64,000 nt of DNA from Pseudomonas helleri (GCF_001043025.1 NZ_JYLD01000007.1:1-64000); one strand, 5' to 3'. Shown: positions 7,598 through 18,282, counted from the stretch's first letter. Notes: generated by a model not told the origin, from the letters alone. Numbers and translations: made by a program.

Positions 7598-9136
7598 TTA
7601 AGCCGCTTCAACCTTGCGCTGCTTGAGGTTCAGGCTGGCCATGTAGTGCGCCAGGCGCTCTTGCTCGGCGGCAGTGGTGAACAGGCCCAATTTGGTCCGG
7701 CGCCACAGGATGTCCTGCGCATCCAGTGCCCATTCCTGGCGGCACAGGTAGTCCACCTCGCGGCTATAGAGGCCGCTGCCGATGTGCTCACCCATCTCGC
7801 TCAAGCTTTGCACGCCGTCCAGCAACTGCCAGGAGCGGCTGCCATAGGTAATTGCCCAGCGTTTGGCAATAGCCGCGTCCAACCAGTTGTGTTTGCTGAT
7901 CAAGGCCGCGCTCAGGGCTTGAGGCGTGGTCATGTCTTCGCCGCCCGGCAAGGTCGCTGTGGCCGTCCAGCTCGGTTTGATCTGGGTGAAGAACGGTGTC
8001 AGTTGCGCCATGGCCGACTCGGCCAGTTTGCGGTAGGTGGTCAACTTGCCACCGAACACGGACAGCAGCGGGGCTTCGCCCGAAGCGCCTGACAGAGACA
8101 AGGTGTAATCGCGGGTTACCGCTGACGGGTTGTCCGACTCGTCATTGCACAGTGGGCGTACGCCCGAGTAGGTGCGCAGAATGTCGTCACGGCTCAGTTG
8201 CTGCTTGAAGTGCGAGTTGACCACGTTCAACAGGTAATCGGTTTCTGCCTCGGTGATGCTGACCTTGGCCGGGTCGCCCGTGTATTCGCGGTCTGTGGTG
8301 CCAATGATGGTGAACTGGTCCAGGTACGGAATGGTGAAAACTATCCGCTGGTCTTCGTTCTGCAAAATAAACGCGTTAGGCGCGTCATACAGTTTGGGCA
8401 CGATCAGGTGGCTGCCTTGAATCAGGCGGATACCGTACGGCGAGTCCAGTTTCAGATCCTCTTTAATAAACTTGGCAACCCAGGGGCCGGCAGCGTTTAC
8501 CAAGGCTTTGGCGCGAATCGAAAACAGGCTGCCGTCAGCTCGCTCAAAGTTCAATTCCCACAGGCCTTTACTACGTTGCGCGCCGACGCAGCGAGTCTGG
8601 GTGTGGATGTGAGCGCCGTTTTCACGCGCAGACATGGCATTGAGTACGACAAGGCGAGCGTCATCGACCCAGCAATCGGAGTATTCGAAGCCTTTAGTGA
8701 TTTCAGGCTTGAGCGGGCTGTCGGCGCCGAATTTAAGGCTCACAGAACCGGCGAGTTTTTCGCGTTTACCCAAGTTGTCGTATAGAAACAGACCCGCACG
8801 AATCATCCACGCCGGACGCAGGTGCGGGCGATGCGGTAATACAAAGCGCATGGGTTTGACGATGTGCGGGGCTTTGGCCAGCAACACTTCACGCTCGGCC
8901 AGGGCTTCGCGCACCAAGCGGAACTCGTAGTGTTCAAGGTAGCGCAGGCCGCCGTGAATCAGCTTGCTGCTGGCAGACGAGGTATGGCTGGCCAGGTCGT
9001 CTTTTTCGCACAGGAATACCGACAGGCCGCGACCTGCAGCGTCAGCCGCAATGCCGACACCGTTGATCCCGCCGCCAATCACGGCAACGTCGTATACCTC
9101 TGAGAGGGGGGTGGCAGGCAAGGTGGTCAAGGGCAT
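7598..9136 (-). CDS. glpD: Aerobic glycerol-3-phosphate dehydrogenase
   Basis: A 512-residue FAD enzyme that oxidises sn-glycerol 3-phosphate to dihydroxyacetone phosphate at the inner membrane and passes electrons to ubiquinone. The N-terminal FAD fold is clear: VAVIGGGINGVGIAADAAGR, then the family block SSASSKLIHGGLRYLE. A C-terminal GlpD domain of about 120 residues follows. Its length is normal. It ends the glp cluster and has its own upstream region with two adjacent GlpR-like operators, a half site and a REPIN between it and glpR, so it is probably transcribed separately and induced by glycerol 3-phosphate. Confidence 0.96.
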   Translation of the reverse strand: MPLTTLPATPLSEVYDVAVIGGGINGVGIAADAAGRGLSVFLCEKDDLASHTSSASSKLIHGGLRYLEHYEFRLVREALAEREVLLAKAPHIVKPMRFVLPHRPHLRPAWMIRAGLFLYDNLGKREKLAGSVSLKFGADSPLKPEITKGFEYSDCWVDDARLVVLNAMSARENGAHIHTQTRCVGAQRSKGLWELNFERADGSLFSIRAKALVNAAGPWVAKFIKEDLKLDSPYGIRLIQGSHLIVPKLYDAPNAFILQNEDQRIVFTIPYLDQFTIIGTTDREYTGDPAKVSITEAETDYLLNVVNSHFKQQLSRDDILRTYSGVRPLCNDESDNPSAVTRDYTLSLSGASGEAPLLSVFGGKLTTYRKLAESAMAQLTPFFTQIKPSWTATATLPGGEDMTTPQALSAALISKHNWLDAAIAKRWAITYGSRSWQLLDGVQSLSEMGEHIGSGLYSREVDYLCRQEWALDAQDILWRRTKLGLFTTAAEQERLAHYMASLNLKQRKVEAA

Positions 9137-9160
9137 GTCGGGGCCTCGCGTTGTTCACGC

Positions 9161-9198
9161 ATATTTGAATTCGAACATTAATGTTCATTTTCGAAAAT
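9161..9198. promoter_or_regulatory. Tandem GlpR operators upstream of glpD
   Basis: Two 18-base sites, 9161-9178 (ATATTTGAATTCGAACAT) and 9181-9198 (ATGTTCATTTTCGAAAAT), match the E. coli GlpR core ATGTTCGWTAWCGAACAT at 14 and 15 positions by hand count. A half site CGAACAT lies at 9276-9282. The repressor gene glpR is the next gene upstream. Confidence 0.78.
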
Positions 9199-9303
9199 GT
9201 TAGCGGATAAAGACGCGCACAGCCAGCTTACTTCGATTGAAAAAACTCATCGAAGAGCGTTGAAAGGAAGATTTTCGAACATTTAGGTTGGGGAGGGCGT
9301 TTT

Positions 9304-9388
9304 GTGGGAGCGGGCTTGCTCGCGATTCAGGCGACACGGTCGCCCTGAATCACGGTGTAGATGCCATCGCGAGCAAGCCCGCTCCCAC
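9304..9388. repeat. REPIN, GTGGGAGCGGGCTTG type
   Basis: Arms of about 23 bases, GTGGGAGCGGGCTTGCTCGC... and its complement, enclose a spacer that itself contains an imperfect palindrome (TTCAGGCGAC...GTCGCCCTGAA). It lies between the glpR stop and the glpD promoter region. The second copy of this class is at 36690-36777. Confidence 0.88.
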
Positions 9389-9397
9389 ACATATGGC

Positions 9398-10153
9398 TTA
9401 AACCACTTCGAGGCGGATTTTGTTCTGTGCCAGCAATTGGGTCAGTTCAGGCACCGGGTGCTGGTCGGTCACCAGGCAGTCAATCAAGCTGATCGGGCCC
9501 AGTCGTACCATGGCATTACGGCCGAATTTGCTGGAGTCCGCCGCCAGAATCACTTGTCGGGCGTTGGAGATAATGGCCTGAGAAACGCGCACTTCCTGGT
9601 AGTCGAAATCCAGCAAGCTGCCATCCGAATCAATACCGCTGATGCCGATCAGGGCGAAATCGAATTTGAACTGATTAATAAAGTCGACGCTGGCCTGACC
9701 CACGATGCCGCCGTCTCGGCGTACGTTGCCGCCGGCTATCAGCACTTCAAAGTCGTCTTTGGCGCTGAGAATTGAGGCAACGTGCAGGTTGTTGGTGATG
9801 ATTTTCAGGTGGTTATGGTTGAGCAGCGCCCGGGCAATCGACTCGGTGGTGGTGCCGATGTTGATGAAAATCGAGGCGTGGTCAGGAATCTGGGCGGCGA
9901 TAGCTTCACCGATACGGCGTTTTTCATCGCGCATCTGGTCGGCGCGCATGGCGTAGGCCGTGTTTTCAACGCTGGAGTCGTAGGCCGCGCCACCGTGATA
10001 ACGACGCAGCAAATCGGCCTCGGCCAACTGGTTGATGTCGCGGCGGATAGTCTGCGGTGTAACAACGAACAACTGAGCCATTTCCTCGATGCTGACATAG
10101 CCGCGCTCGCGAACGAGTTCGAGGATCTGCTGTTGGCGTGGAGGCAGATTCAT
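9398..10153 (-). CDS. glpR: Glycerol-3-phosphate regulon repressor, DeoR family
   Basis: A 251-residue DeoR-type regulator. The N-terminal winged helix-turn-helix spans about residues 1-57 ([20 protein letters not shown]) and the C-terminal sugar-phosphate-sensing domain about 75-250 ([25 protein letters not shown]). It should repress glpD and glpFK until glycerol 3-phosphate accumulates. It lies between glpK and glpD on the same strand, the usual Pseudomonas order glpFKRD. Candidate operators in E. coli consensus form are at 9161-9198 and, more weakly, at 12888. Confidence 0.94.
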   Translation of the reverse strand: MNLPPRQQQILELVRERGYVSIEEMAQLFVVTPQTIRRDINQLAEADLLRRYHGGAAYDSSVENTAYAMRADQMRDEKRRIGEAIAAQIPDHASIFINIGTTTESIARALLNHNHLKIITNNLHVASILSAKDDFEVLIAGGNVRRDGGIVGQASVDFINQFKFDFALIGISGIDSDGSLLDFDYQEVRVSQAIISNARQVILAADSSKFGRNAMVRLGPISLIDCLVTDQHPVPELTQLLAQNKIRLEVV

Positions 10154-10247
10154 GGAGTTTCCTTTGGGCGGCGAAGCAAAAGTCGCTCATGATGCCGCAG
10201 GAAGGCCCCGACCTGCTACACACAGGTGCCATGAATACAGATATGAC

Positions 10248-10270
10248 AACGGGCGCGAAGGGCGCCCGTT
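10248..10270. terminator. Hairpin after glpK
   Basis: AACGGGCGC and GCGCCCGTT form a 9-bp stem with loop GAAGG in the 161-base gap between glpK and glpR. There is no long T-run on the minus strand, so it may only stabilise the glpFK message or slow transcription. Confidence 0.5.
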
Positions 10271-10314
10271 GGGTGTTTTACCGGCAATTGAGCCGTGCTG
10301 GCTTACGTGCTGGC

Positions 10315-11895
<1,581 letters not shown>

Positions 11896-11908
11896 TCATA
11901 AGTCGATA

Positions 11909-12760
11909 TCAGGACGCTTGGGTTTTAACCTCGGCGACCGCTGGAGCGTGCGCAGGTGCGGACTCTGGCTGGGGCAAGTGACGGGCAATCAGCCCGCGAT
12001 AAATGGCCGCGCCGAGGCAGGCACCGACGATGGGTGCAAAAATTGGAATCAGGAAATAAGGAATATCGCGGCCACCAGTGAAGGAAATTTCGCCCCAGCC
12101 AGCAAAGAAAGTCATCAGTTTAGGTCCGAAGTCACGCGCCGGGTTCATCGCAAAGCCGGTCAGCGGGCCCATCGAGCTGCCGATCACGGCAATCAACAGA
12201 CCAATCAGCAGTGGCGCCAGCGGACCGCGTGGCAGGCCATTCTTGTCGTCGGTGAGGGCCATGATCACGCCCATGAGGATGGCGGTGATCACCACTTCAA
12301 CGAGGAAGGCTTGCAACGTGGAGAGCGCCGGGTGCGGATAAGTCGAGAAGACCGAGGCTAATTCGAGGCTGGCCTGGCTGCCGCGAACCATGTTGTGCGC
12401 TTGTTCATAATCGAAGAACAAATTGCTGTAGAGCGTATAAACCAACGCCGCCGCACAAAAGGCACCGGCCACTTGAGCAAGGATGTAGAACGGCAGTTTA
12501 CGTTTATCAAAATCGGTAAACAGGCACAGCGCAATGCTGACCGCCGGATTCAGATGTGCACCGGAAACCCCGGCTGTCAGGTAAATCGCCATGCTGACGC
12601 CAATGCCCCAGATGATGCTGATTTCCCATAAGCCAAAGCTGGCGCCCGCGACCTTGAGAGCCGCAACGCATCCTGTACCGAAAAATATGAGCAGTGCAGT
12701 GCCGAGAAATTCGGCGAGGCACTGACCTGAAAGCTTGGGGTGCTGCGTTGCAGTCGTCAT
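11909..12760 (-). CDS. glpF: Glycerol uptake facilitator (aquaglyceroporin)
   Basis: A 283-residue MIP-family channel with six membrane helices and the two pore loops carrying NPA-type motifs: SGAHLNPAVSIAL in the first half and FAMNPARDFGPKL in the second. The Asp after the second NPAR is typical of glycerol-conducting members. It allows passive entry of glycerol, which GlpK traps. It is first in the glp cluster. A weak GlpR-like site lies about 130 bases upstream. The C-terminal tail is Ala/Pro-rich and cytoplasmic. Confidence 0.95.
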   Translation of the reverse strand: MTTATQHPKLSGQCLAEFLGTALLIFFGTGCVAALKVAGASFGLWEISIIWGIGVSMAIYLTAGVSGAHLNPAVSIALCLFTDFDKRKLPFYILAQVAGAFCAAALVYTLYSNLFFDYEQAHNMVRGSQASLELASVFSTYPHPALSTLQAFLVEVVITAILMGVIMALTDDKNGLPRGPLAPLLIGLLIAVIGSSMGPLTGFAMNPARDFGPKLMTFFAGWGEISFTGGRDIPYFLIPIFAPIVGACLGAAIYRGLIARHLPQPESAPAHAPAVAEVKTQAS

Positions 12761-12887
12761 TTGAAACCTCTTTGTTGTTGTTTTTTGACGTCGTTAGTCA
12801 GGGGTGGCAGTGCAGCGGTACAGAAAAAACAGATGCCGTTTTTTTGGAAATTCATGGGTCGGTAACAGAACATAGGTAATAGGCGGT

Positions 12888-12905
12888 ATGTTCAGATTCG
12901 AAAAA
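12888..12905. promoter_or_regulatory. Candidate GlpR operator upstream of glpF
   Basis: ATGTTCAGATTCGAAAAA matches about 12 of 18 positions of the E. coli GlpR core and resembles the second glpD site. It lies in the 379-base AT-rich divergent gap between glpF and ybaK (12761-13139). Otherwise I see only AT-rich promoter-like DNA there. Confidence 0.5.
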
Positions 12906-13139
12906 TATAGACAACAAACACTGCTGTCAAAGGTCGAAAGTGAACGATGCGCCACATTCTGACTTTCACATGAGTTTTTGGTGCTGGTTTTATGTAAGAA
13001 AAAAATACAAATTGGCAGGAAAGGGTGTAACGTTTCAGCGCTAAATAGTGCCGGGAAGTCCATTCCAGCGCGTTTTTTATCGGCTAATGGCCTAAAATCC
13101 GGCCCTGGATTCTTTAGTCAACTGACCACAGGGGCTGTC

Positions 13140-13610
13140 ATGACGCCTGCATTGGACCTGCTGAAAAAAGTTCGCGCCGAACATCGAGTACACAGCTACG
13201 AGCATGACCCGAAGGCCGCGTCCTACGGGCTGGAGGCGGCAGAAAAGCTCAATCTCGAACCGGCTCAAGTGTTCAAGACGCTGTTGGCCAGCAGTGAAAA
13301 GAGTGAGTTATTGGTGGCGGTTGTACCGGTCGTCGGAAGTCTTGACCTTAAAGCGCTGGCGCAGGCGGCCGGGGTCAAAAAAGTCGAAATGGCTGACCCT
13401 GCGGCAGCTCAACGTGCCACTGGCTACCTGTTGGGCGGGATCAGCCCGCTGGGACAAAAGAAGCGTCTGCGAACGTTTATTGATGAAAGCGCCAAGGCGT
13501 TCGAGACGATTTATGTCAGCGCCGGACGGCGCGGGCTGGAAGTGGAGCTGGCTCCGGCCGTGCTGGCTGAGCACACGCAGGCCAAGTTTGCAGAGATCGG
13601 GCGGGTATAA
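13140..13610 (+). CDS. ybaK: Cys-tRNA(Pro)/Cys-tRNA(Cys) deacylase YbaK
   Basis: A 156-residue protein of the YbaK/EbsC family, which hydrolyses cysteine mischarged onto tRNA-Pro in trans to prolyl-tRNA synthetase. Family features are EHDPKAASYGLEAAEKL, the conserved Lys region VFKTLLA, and the glycine-rich loop TGYLLGGISPLGQKKRLRT. The start chosen is the ATG at 13140 (MTPALDLLKKVRAEH), which gives the usual length; the in-frame extension upstream is AT-rich and not family-like. It is transcribed divergently from glpF and is apparently monocistronic, ending just before a REP-like hairpin. Confidence 0.93.
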   Translation: MTPALDLLKKVRAEHRVHSYEHDPKAASYGLEAAEKLNLEPAQVFKTLLASSEKSELLVAVVPVVGSLDLKALAQAAGVKKVEMADPAAAQRATGYLLGGISPLGQKKRLRTFIDESAKAFETIYVSAGRRGLEVELAPAVLAEHTQAKFAEIGRV

Positions 13611-13623
13611 AACGGTATGAGCT

Positions 13624-13669
13624 AGCTTGTCTCGCGATCTTTTAACTATCAAAAGATCGCGGGACAAAC
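13624..13669. repeat. Degraded REPIN between convergent genes
   Basis: GCTTGTCTCGCGATCTTTT and AAAAGATCGCGGGACAAAC form an imperfect 19-bp stem with a 7-base loop. It sits between the ends of ybaK and the ABC ATPase gene, which converge, and could serve both as a transcript end. Confidence 0.75.
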
Positions 13670-13677
13670 CATTCGTA

Positions 13678-14787
13678 TCACTGAGCGGTGCTGAAACGCC
13701 TTACGCCGGATTCCGAGTGAGGGATCTGAGCCGCTGTACTGCCGCTGCCCTGAAACATCACCAAGTGTTCTGCCGCCACCCGGATGCCGACTTCTGTGCC
13801 GGGTGCGTGATCAGCATGGCTTGGGAAAATCGACTCCAGCTGGCTGCCCGTGGGTAGTTGCAAGCGGTACAGGGTCGATGCACCAAGGAAGGTTTTGCCG
13901 ATGATTTTGGCTTTAAGCGCGCTATCGGGGGCGTAGACGATGTCATCCGGGCGCAGCAGGACATCAACAGCCCCGCCAGTTGGCCAGCTATAAGCCCGGT
14001 TGCCGCGCAATACGCCCAACTCGGTCTGTACCGACTCAGGGCTGAGCAATTGCCCACGAATGAAATAGCCTTGGCCGATAAAGCTCGCTACATATGGCGT
14101 CAGCGGCTCGTGGTAGAGGTTGTAGGGCGTATCCCACTGCTCCAGACGACCCTCTTTAAACACCCCCACATGATCACTGACGGCGAAGGCTTCTTCCTGA
14201 TCGTGGGTCACCAGAATGGCACTGGTGCCACGCGCTTTAAGAATGTCGCGCACTTCATGGCTCAGCTTGCGGCGCAATTCACCGTCAAGGTTCGAGAAGG
14301 GTTCGTCCAGCAACAGCAGTTGGGGCTCCGGAGCCAAGGCCCGGGCGAGCGCAACGCGTTGCTGTTGGCCACCCGAAAGCTCGTGCGGGAAGCGCTTGCC
14401 CAGGTCTTTTAGATTGACCAGTTCCAGCAGTTCTTCGATCACGCGGTCTTTGTTCGGGTGCTTGCGAATGCCGAACGCAATGTTGTCGGCCACGCTCAAG
14501 TGTGGGAACAGGGCGTAGTCCTGAAACACCATGCCGATGCGACGTTTCTCCGGGGCCAAGGTAAAACCGGCACTGGAGATAACTTCGCCCGCGAGCTGGA
14601 TTTCACCCTGTTGCACCGGCTCAAAACCGGCAATTGCCCGTAGCGTTGTGGTTTTGCCGCAACCCGAGGAGCCGAGCAGGCAGCCAATATCACCGGCATT
14701 GAGGTGCAGGTTAAGGTTCTGCACCACGCTCTGTCCTTGATAGCCACAGGCCAGATCCCGCAGGTTGAGCAATAGCGGCTGACTCAT
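13678..14787 (-). CDS. ABC transporter ATP-binding protein, FbpC/PotA type (orphan)
   Basis: A 369-residue ATPase of the Fe3+/polyamine class. Visible are Walker [10 protein letters not shown], the Q loop [20 protein letters not shown], the signature [15 protein letters not shown], Walker [13 protein letters not shown] and the switch H in [11 protein letters not shown]. The C-terminal regulatory extension (about 240-350, TOBE-like) is present. No permease or binding protein gene lies nearby, so the substrate is unknown. Its start overlaps the argF stop by 4 bases, so it is produced with ornithine carbamoyltransferase. That suggests, but does not show, an amine or amino acid substrate rather than iron. 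Confidence 0.82.
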   Translation of the reverse strand: MSQPLLLNLRDLACGYQGQSVVQNLNLHLNAGDIGCLLGSSGCGKTTTLRAIAGFEPVQQGEIQLAGEVISSAGFTLAPEKRRIGMVFQDYALFPHLSVADNIAFGIRKHPNKDRVIEELLELVNLKDLGKRFPHELSGGQQQRVALARALAPEPQLLLLDEPFSNLDGELRRKLSHEVRDILKARGTSAILVTHDQEEAFAVSDHVGVFKEGRLEQWDTPYNLYHEPLTPYVASFIGQGYFIRGQLLSPESVQTELGVLRGNRAYSWPTGGAVDVLLRPDDIVYAPDSALKAKIIGKTFLGASTLYRLQLPTGSQLESIFPSHADHAPGTEVGIRVAAEHLVMFQGSGSTAAQIPHSESGVRRFSTAQ

Positions 14788-15707
14788 GCGGGTTGGTACG
14801 CAGGTTTGACCAGAAACTCGAGCAACGCTTTTTGCGCGTGCAGGCGGTTTTCCGCTTGGTCCCAGGCTACAGAGCGCGGGTCGTCCAGCAGGTCGAGGCT
14901 GATTTCTTCACCACGGTGAGCGGGCAGGCAGTGCATGAACAAGACGTCTTCGGCGGCCAGGTCAAGCAGGGCGCGGTCAACCTGGTATGGCGCAAACAGT
15001 TTCAGGCGTTTGGCGGTTTCTTCTTCCTGGCCCATGGAGGTCCACACGTCTGTGCTGACCAGGTGAGCGCCCAACACCGCTTCACGCGGGTCACGCACGA
15101 TGCTCACGCGATCGCCGGCCAACGCCACGAACTCAGGGTTCGGCTCGTAGCCTTCAGGGCAGGCCACGCGCAGGTGGAAGTCGAACTGGATGGCCGCTTC
15201 TATATAGCTGTTGCACATGTTGTTGCCGTCACCGATCCAGGCCACGGTTTTGCCTTTGATCGAGCCACGGTGTTCGAGGAAGGTTTGCATGTCGGCCAGC
15301 AACTGGCACGGGTGCAGGTCATCGGACAGGCCGTTGATTACCGGGACGCGCGAATTGGCGGCGAATTCGGTCAGGGTGTTGTGGCCAAAAGTACGGATCA
15401 TCACGGCGTCGAGCATGCGCGACATTACAATTGCGCAGTCGCCAATCGGCTCACCGCGGCCCAATTGAGTGTCGCGAGGGGACAGGAAAATAGCCTGGCC
15501 GCCCAACTGGATCATGCCGGCTTCAAATGACAGACGGGTGCGGGTCGATGACTTTTCGAAAATCATGCCCAGGACGCGGTTTTTCAAAGGTTCGAAGAGA
15601 ACGCCGCGATCACGCAGGTCTTTTAGCTCGATACCGCGACGGATGACGCTGACTAGCTCTTCGGGCGTGCAATCCATCAGGGAGAGAAAGTGCCTTGCGC
15701 TCATCAT
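14784..15707 (-). CDS. argF: Ornithine carbamoyltransferase, anabolic
   Basis: A 306-307-residue enzyme that makes citrulline from ornithine and carbamoyl phosphate in arginine synthesis. The carbamoyl-phosphate motif STRTR is in [16 protein letters not shown]. The ornithine-binding loop is [11 protein letters not shown]. Two ATG codons are adjacent (15707 and 15704); the second gives the usual [12 protein letters not shown] start, and an AAGG lies 6-9 bases upstream. It is the first gene of a two-gene unit with the ABC ATPase. ArgR control is likely from family knowledge, but I could not identify an operator with confidence. Confidence 0.96.
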   Translation of the reverse strand: MMSARHFLSLMDCTPEELVSVIRRGIELKDLRDRGVLFEPLKNRVLGMIFEKSSTRTRLSFEAGMIQLGGQAIFLSPRDTQLGRGEPIGDCAIVMSRMLDAVMIRTFGHNTLTEFAANSRVPVINGLSDDLHPCQLLADMQTFLEHRGSIKGKTVAWIGDGNNMCNSYIEAAIQFDFHLRVACPEGYEPNPEFVALAGDRVSIVRDPREAVLGAHLVSTDVWTSMGQEEETAKRLKLFAPYQVDRALLDLAAEDVLFMHCLPAHRGEEISLDLLDDPRSVAWDQAENRLHAQKALLEFLVKPAYQPA

Positions 15708-16131
15708 TAACTACCTTCTTTGCAACGACCGCAGAACTCAAAGCCGGGTTTTTCGGAAAAACGGCGAGACCTGCGGCGAAAGCCGCACGGGGCGACGAAA
15801 TAGGGGAAGGCGCGATCTTATAAGGAAATGTCGCGTCTTGCCAATATGGGTCACGTTTTGAGGTTTATGCGAGTCTTGCGCTGCATGAGCGCGCGGCTGA
15901 AACCACGGTTAAGTGATTCGCCTCACCTCAGCTGCCCAGTTGTACACTGCCCTCAGGTTGTTTTGCAATTCTCAGTGAACGTGGGGCATTACTGCCCACG
16001 TGTGCAAAGCAGGAATGTGAGATGAAGTTGCGACGATTGTCTGTCTGGGAGACCGAGCGTCATGCTCGGCTTTCCGTTACAATGCGCCACCGTGCCGACA
16101 ACTGAGTCGGAAAGTTCAGCCGAGGTGCTCC
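15708..16131. other. Divergent intergenic region argF / grxD
   Basis: These 424 bases have no convincing gene. They should hold the argF promoter on the minus strand and the grxD promoter on the plus strand. A short hairpin CCGAGC-GTCAT-GCTCGG at 16053-16069, followed by CTTTCC, lies 60 bases before grxD and would sit in its leader if transcription starts further upstream. No tRNA or recognised small RNA was seen. Confidence 0.5.
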
Positions 16132-16473
16132 ATGGATATCATCGAAACTATCAAAGATCAGATTGCCAACAATACCGTTCTGCTTTACATGAAAGGCGCT
16201 CCGAATGCCCCGCAGTGCGGCTTTTCGGCTAAAGCGTCCCAGGCCATCATGGCCTGCGGTGAGAAGTTCGCGTACGTGGACATCCTGCAGAACCCTGAAA
16301 TCCGTGCCAATCTGCCGAAATACGCGAACTGGCCAACCTTCCCGCAATTGTGGGTGGCGGGCGAGTTGGTTGGCGGTAGCGATATTATTGTTGAGATGGC
16401 TGCAGATGGCTCTTTGCAGACGTTGATCAAAGAAGCGACTGCAAAAGCGGCCGCGGCCAAAACTGAAGCTTAA
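16132..16473 (+). CDS. grxD: Monothiol glutaredoxin Grx4
   Basis: A 113-residue CGFS-type glutaredoxin (Cys29 in PQCGFSAKA). Such proteins bind a [2Fe-2S] cluster between two monomers with glutathione and hand it to target proteins; they are poor disulfide reductases. The glutathione-binding WPTFPQLWV and GGSDI segments are present. It lies beside the iron-storage genes bfr and bfd, consistent with iron-sulfur metabolism. A strong bidirectional terminator follows. The Ala/Lys-rich tail is unremarkable. Confidence 0.95.
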   Translation: MDIIETIKDQIANNTVLLYMKGAPNAPQCGFSAKASQAIMACGEKFAYVDILQNPEIRANLPKYANWPTFPQLWVAGELVGGSDIIVEMAADGSLQTLIKEATAKAAAAKTEA

Positions 16474-16516
16474 TGGCTGACGTTGCTGCTACTTGAGTGA
16501 TCAAGTAGCAGCCCAT

Positions 16517-16557
16517 AAAAAAGCCCCGCCTCTGTATAAACAGGGCGGGGCTTTTTT
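16517..16557. terminator. Bidirectional terminator grxD / bfr
   Basis: AAAAAAGCCCCGCC...GGCGGGGCTTTTTT: a GC-rich stem with A- and T-runs on both sides, between convergent grxD and bfr. Confidence 0.95.
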
Positions 16558-16568
16558 GTGGGCGTTAG

Positions 16569-17039
16569 TTACTCACCCATCTGCGATTGCAGGTAATTCT
16601 CAATACCGATTTTATCGATCAGGCCCAACTGAGTTTCCAGCCAGTCGATATGTTCTTCTTCGGATTCCAGAATATCTTCCAGAAGTTCACGGCTACCAAA
16701 GTCGCCAACAACTTCGCAGTGGGCGATGGCTGCTTTGAGATCAGCGTGGCCGGTACGCTCAATGCGCAGGTCGCACTCAAGCATTTCCTTGGTGTGCTCA
16801 CCAATGTGCAGCTTGCCCAGGTCTTGAACGTTCGGCAGGCCTTCCAGGAACAGGATGCGCTTGATCAGCTTGTCAGCGTGCTTCATCTCGTCGATGGATT
16901 CGTTGTATTCGTGTTTGCCTAACTTTTCCAGGCCCCAATCTTGATACATACGTGCATGCAAGAAGTATTGGTTGATCGCAACCAGCTCGTTACCGAGGAT
17001 TTTATTGAGGTGCTGGATGACTGAAATATCGCCTTTCAT
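16569..17039 (-). CDS. bfr: Bacterioferritin (haem-binding type)
   Basis: A 156-residue four-helix ferritin subunit that assembles into a 24-mer cage oxidising and storing iron. The haem ligand Met52 is present (DEMKHAD), as are the ferroxidase residues Glu18, Glu51, His54 and, further on, the [10 protein letters not shown] segment with Glu127/His130. It corresponds to the BfrB type of P. aeruginosa. The neighbouring bfd encodes the ferredoxin that reduces the haem to release iron. A terminator separates the two genes, so they can be regulated in opposite senses: bfr for storage when iron is ample, bfd for release when it is scarce. Confidence 0.96.
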   Translation of the reverse strand: MKGDISVIQHLNKILGNELVAINQYFLHARMYQDWGLEKLGKHEYNESIDEMKHADKLIKRILFLEGLPNVQDLGKLHIGEHTKEMLECDLRIERTGHADLKAAIAHCEVVGDFGSRELLEDILESEEEHIDWLETQLGLIDKIGIENYLQSQMGE

Positions 17040-17195
17040 CGCGAGGGCCTGCCTTAGTTAACCGTATATAAGGCAGAGTTTGATCTGCGTATTAACGACT
17101 GTCAAACCTAAGTGTTTGAATAATAAATGAAAATTAATCGGAATAAGAATGTTTGTGTTCCGCGTTTTGGCCCTAAGTACTTGAATTTTTGGCAT

Positions 17196-17222
17196 AAAAA
17201 AACCGGACGTTAAGTCCGGTTC
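17196..17222 (-). terminator. Terminator of bfd
   Basis: On the minus strand ACCGGAC-TTAAC-GTCCGGT followed by seven Ts, starting 17 bases after the bfd stop. It insulates bfd from bfr. Confidence 0.92.
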
Positions 17223-17238
17223 ATTAGAAACTTGATAA

Positions 17239-17457
17239 TTACGCTGCAGAAAATTCTGCTGGAAAACCCAAGGCCGCCTGGCTGGCTTGAAGCGAGGTCA
17301 GGGTTTCGCGAACCACTTGCTTGGCCAGGCAAGCACATTTGCCGCATTGGCTGGCGACGCCGGTGGCTTCGCGCACTTCTCGGTAGCTGCAGCAACCTTC
17401 GTAGATTGCATCGCGGATTTTTCCGTCAGTAACGCCAGTGCAGAGGCAAACGTACAT
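17239..17457 (-). CDS. bfd: Bacterioferritin-associated ferredoxin
   Basis: A 72-residue [2Fe-2S] protein whose four cysteines lie in YVCLCTG and SQCGKCAC. It docks on bacterioferritin and delivers electrons to the haem, so that stored Fe3+ leaves as Fe2+. The start chosen is MYVCLCTGVTDG at 17457; an extra ten in-frame residues upstream (MNPNQRWFLF) do not resemble the family. A Fur-like box lies 50-65 bases upstream, so it is expected to be switched on when iron is short. Confidence 0.94.
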   Translation of the reverse strand: MYVCLCTGVTDGKIRDAIYEGCCSYREVREATGVASQCGKCACLAKQVVRETLTSLQASQAALGFPAEFSAA

Positions 17458-17503
17458 AAATAAGAACCATCGCTGGTTGGGATTCAATGAAACGGATCTT
17501 AAT

Positions 17504-17522
17504 GTTAACGAGAATGATTGTC
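17504..17522. promoter_or_regulatory. Fur-like box upstream of bfd
   Basis: The core GAGAATGATTGTC (17510-17522) resembles the Fur hexamer array GATAATGATTATC and continues into GTTAAC on the other side. Its position 50-65 bases before the bfd start suits repression by Fur-Fe. Confidence 0.65.
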
Positions 17523-17679
17523 AAAGTAGATTGGGGCGCGGTGGGGGGTTGTTCAGGTTGAGCAGACGAACGGTGTATGATGCCGCTCTTTTTACGCGGT
17601 GATCGGGTAGCAAGCCTGTTGTTTCTCAAGGGCTTTGCAGCCGGATCCCGTTTTTCACGTCGCACCCAGGAGATATCCA

Positions 17680-18282
17680 ATGAGCGTACTCGTAGGCAAA
17701 CAAGCCCCTGACTTCACCGTCGCAGCCGTACTCGGCAATGGCGAAATCGTTGATAGCTTCACGCTGTCCTCCGCTATCAAAGGCAAATACGGCCTGGTGT
17801 TCTTCTACCCACTGGACTTCACCTTCGTTTGCCCATCGGAACTGATCGCTCTGGATCACCGTATTCCTGAGTTCCAGGCGCGTAACGTTGAAGTGGTTGC
17901 AGTCTCTATCGACTCCCATTTCACTCATAACGCATGGCGCAACACCCCGGTGAACAATGGCGGTATCGGCCAGGTGAAATACACCATGGCTGCCGACATC
18001 AACCACGCGATCTGCAAAGCCTACGACGTTGAAACTGAAGGAGGCGTAGCACTGCGCGGCGCATTCCTGATCGATGACAAGGGCGTTGTTCGCTCCCAGA
18101 TCGTTAACGACCTGCCACTGGGTCGCAACATGGACGAGCTGCTGCGTCTGGTTGATGCACTGCAATTCCACGAAGAGCACGGCGAAGTGTGCCCGGCTAA
18201 CTGGAAGAAAGGCGACAAAGGCATGACCGCTTCGACTGAAGGCGTTGCGGCTTACCTGACTGAGAATGCTGGCAAGCTGTAA
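17680..18282 (+). CDS. 2-Cys peroxiredoxin (AhpC/TSA family)
   Basis: A 200-residue thiol peroxidase that reduces hydrogen peroxide and organic hydroperoxides. The active-site block is FYPLDFTFVCPSE with peroxidatic Cys51; the resolving cysteine is Cys171 in EVCPANW. This is a typical 2-Cys enzyme rather than the 1-Cys LsfA type. The start ATG at 17680 follows CAGGAG. It sits next to bfr/bfd as in P. aeruginosa, so peroxide defence is linked with iron handling. A bidirectional terminator follows. Confidence 0.94.
   Translation: MSVLVGKQAPDFTVAAVLGNGEIVDSFTLSSAIKGKYGLVFFYPLDFTFVCPSELIALDHRIPEFQARNVEVVAVSIDSHFTHNAWRNTPVNNGGIGQVKYTMAADINHAICKAYDVETEGGVALRGAFLIDDKGVVRSQIVNDLPLGRNMDELLRLVDALQFHEEHGEVCPANWKKGDKGMTASTEGVAAYLTENAGKL

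Noticed and set aside
16053..16069. Hairpin before grxD as a riboswitch or terminator
   Set aside because: Stem of only 6 bp with a weak T-run and no known aptamer features; mentioned only in the intergenic entry.
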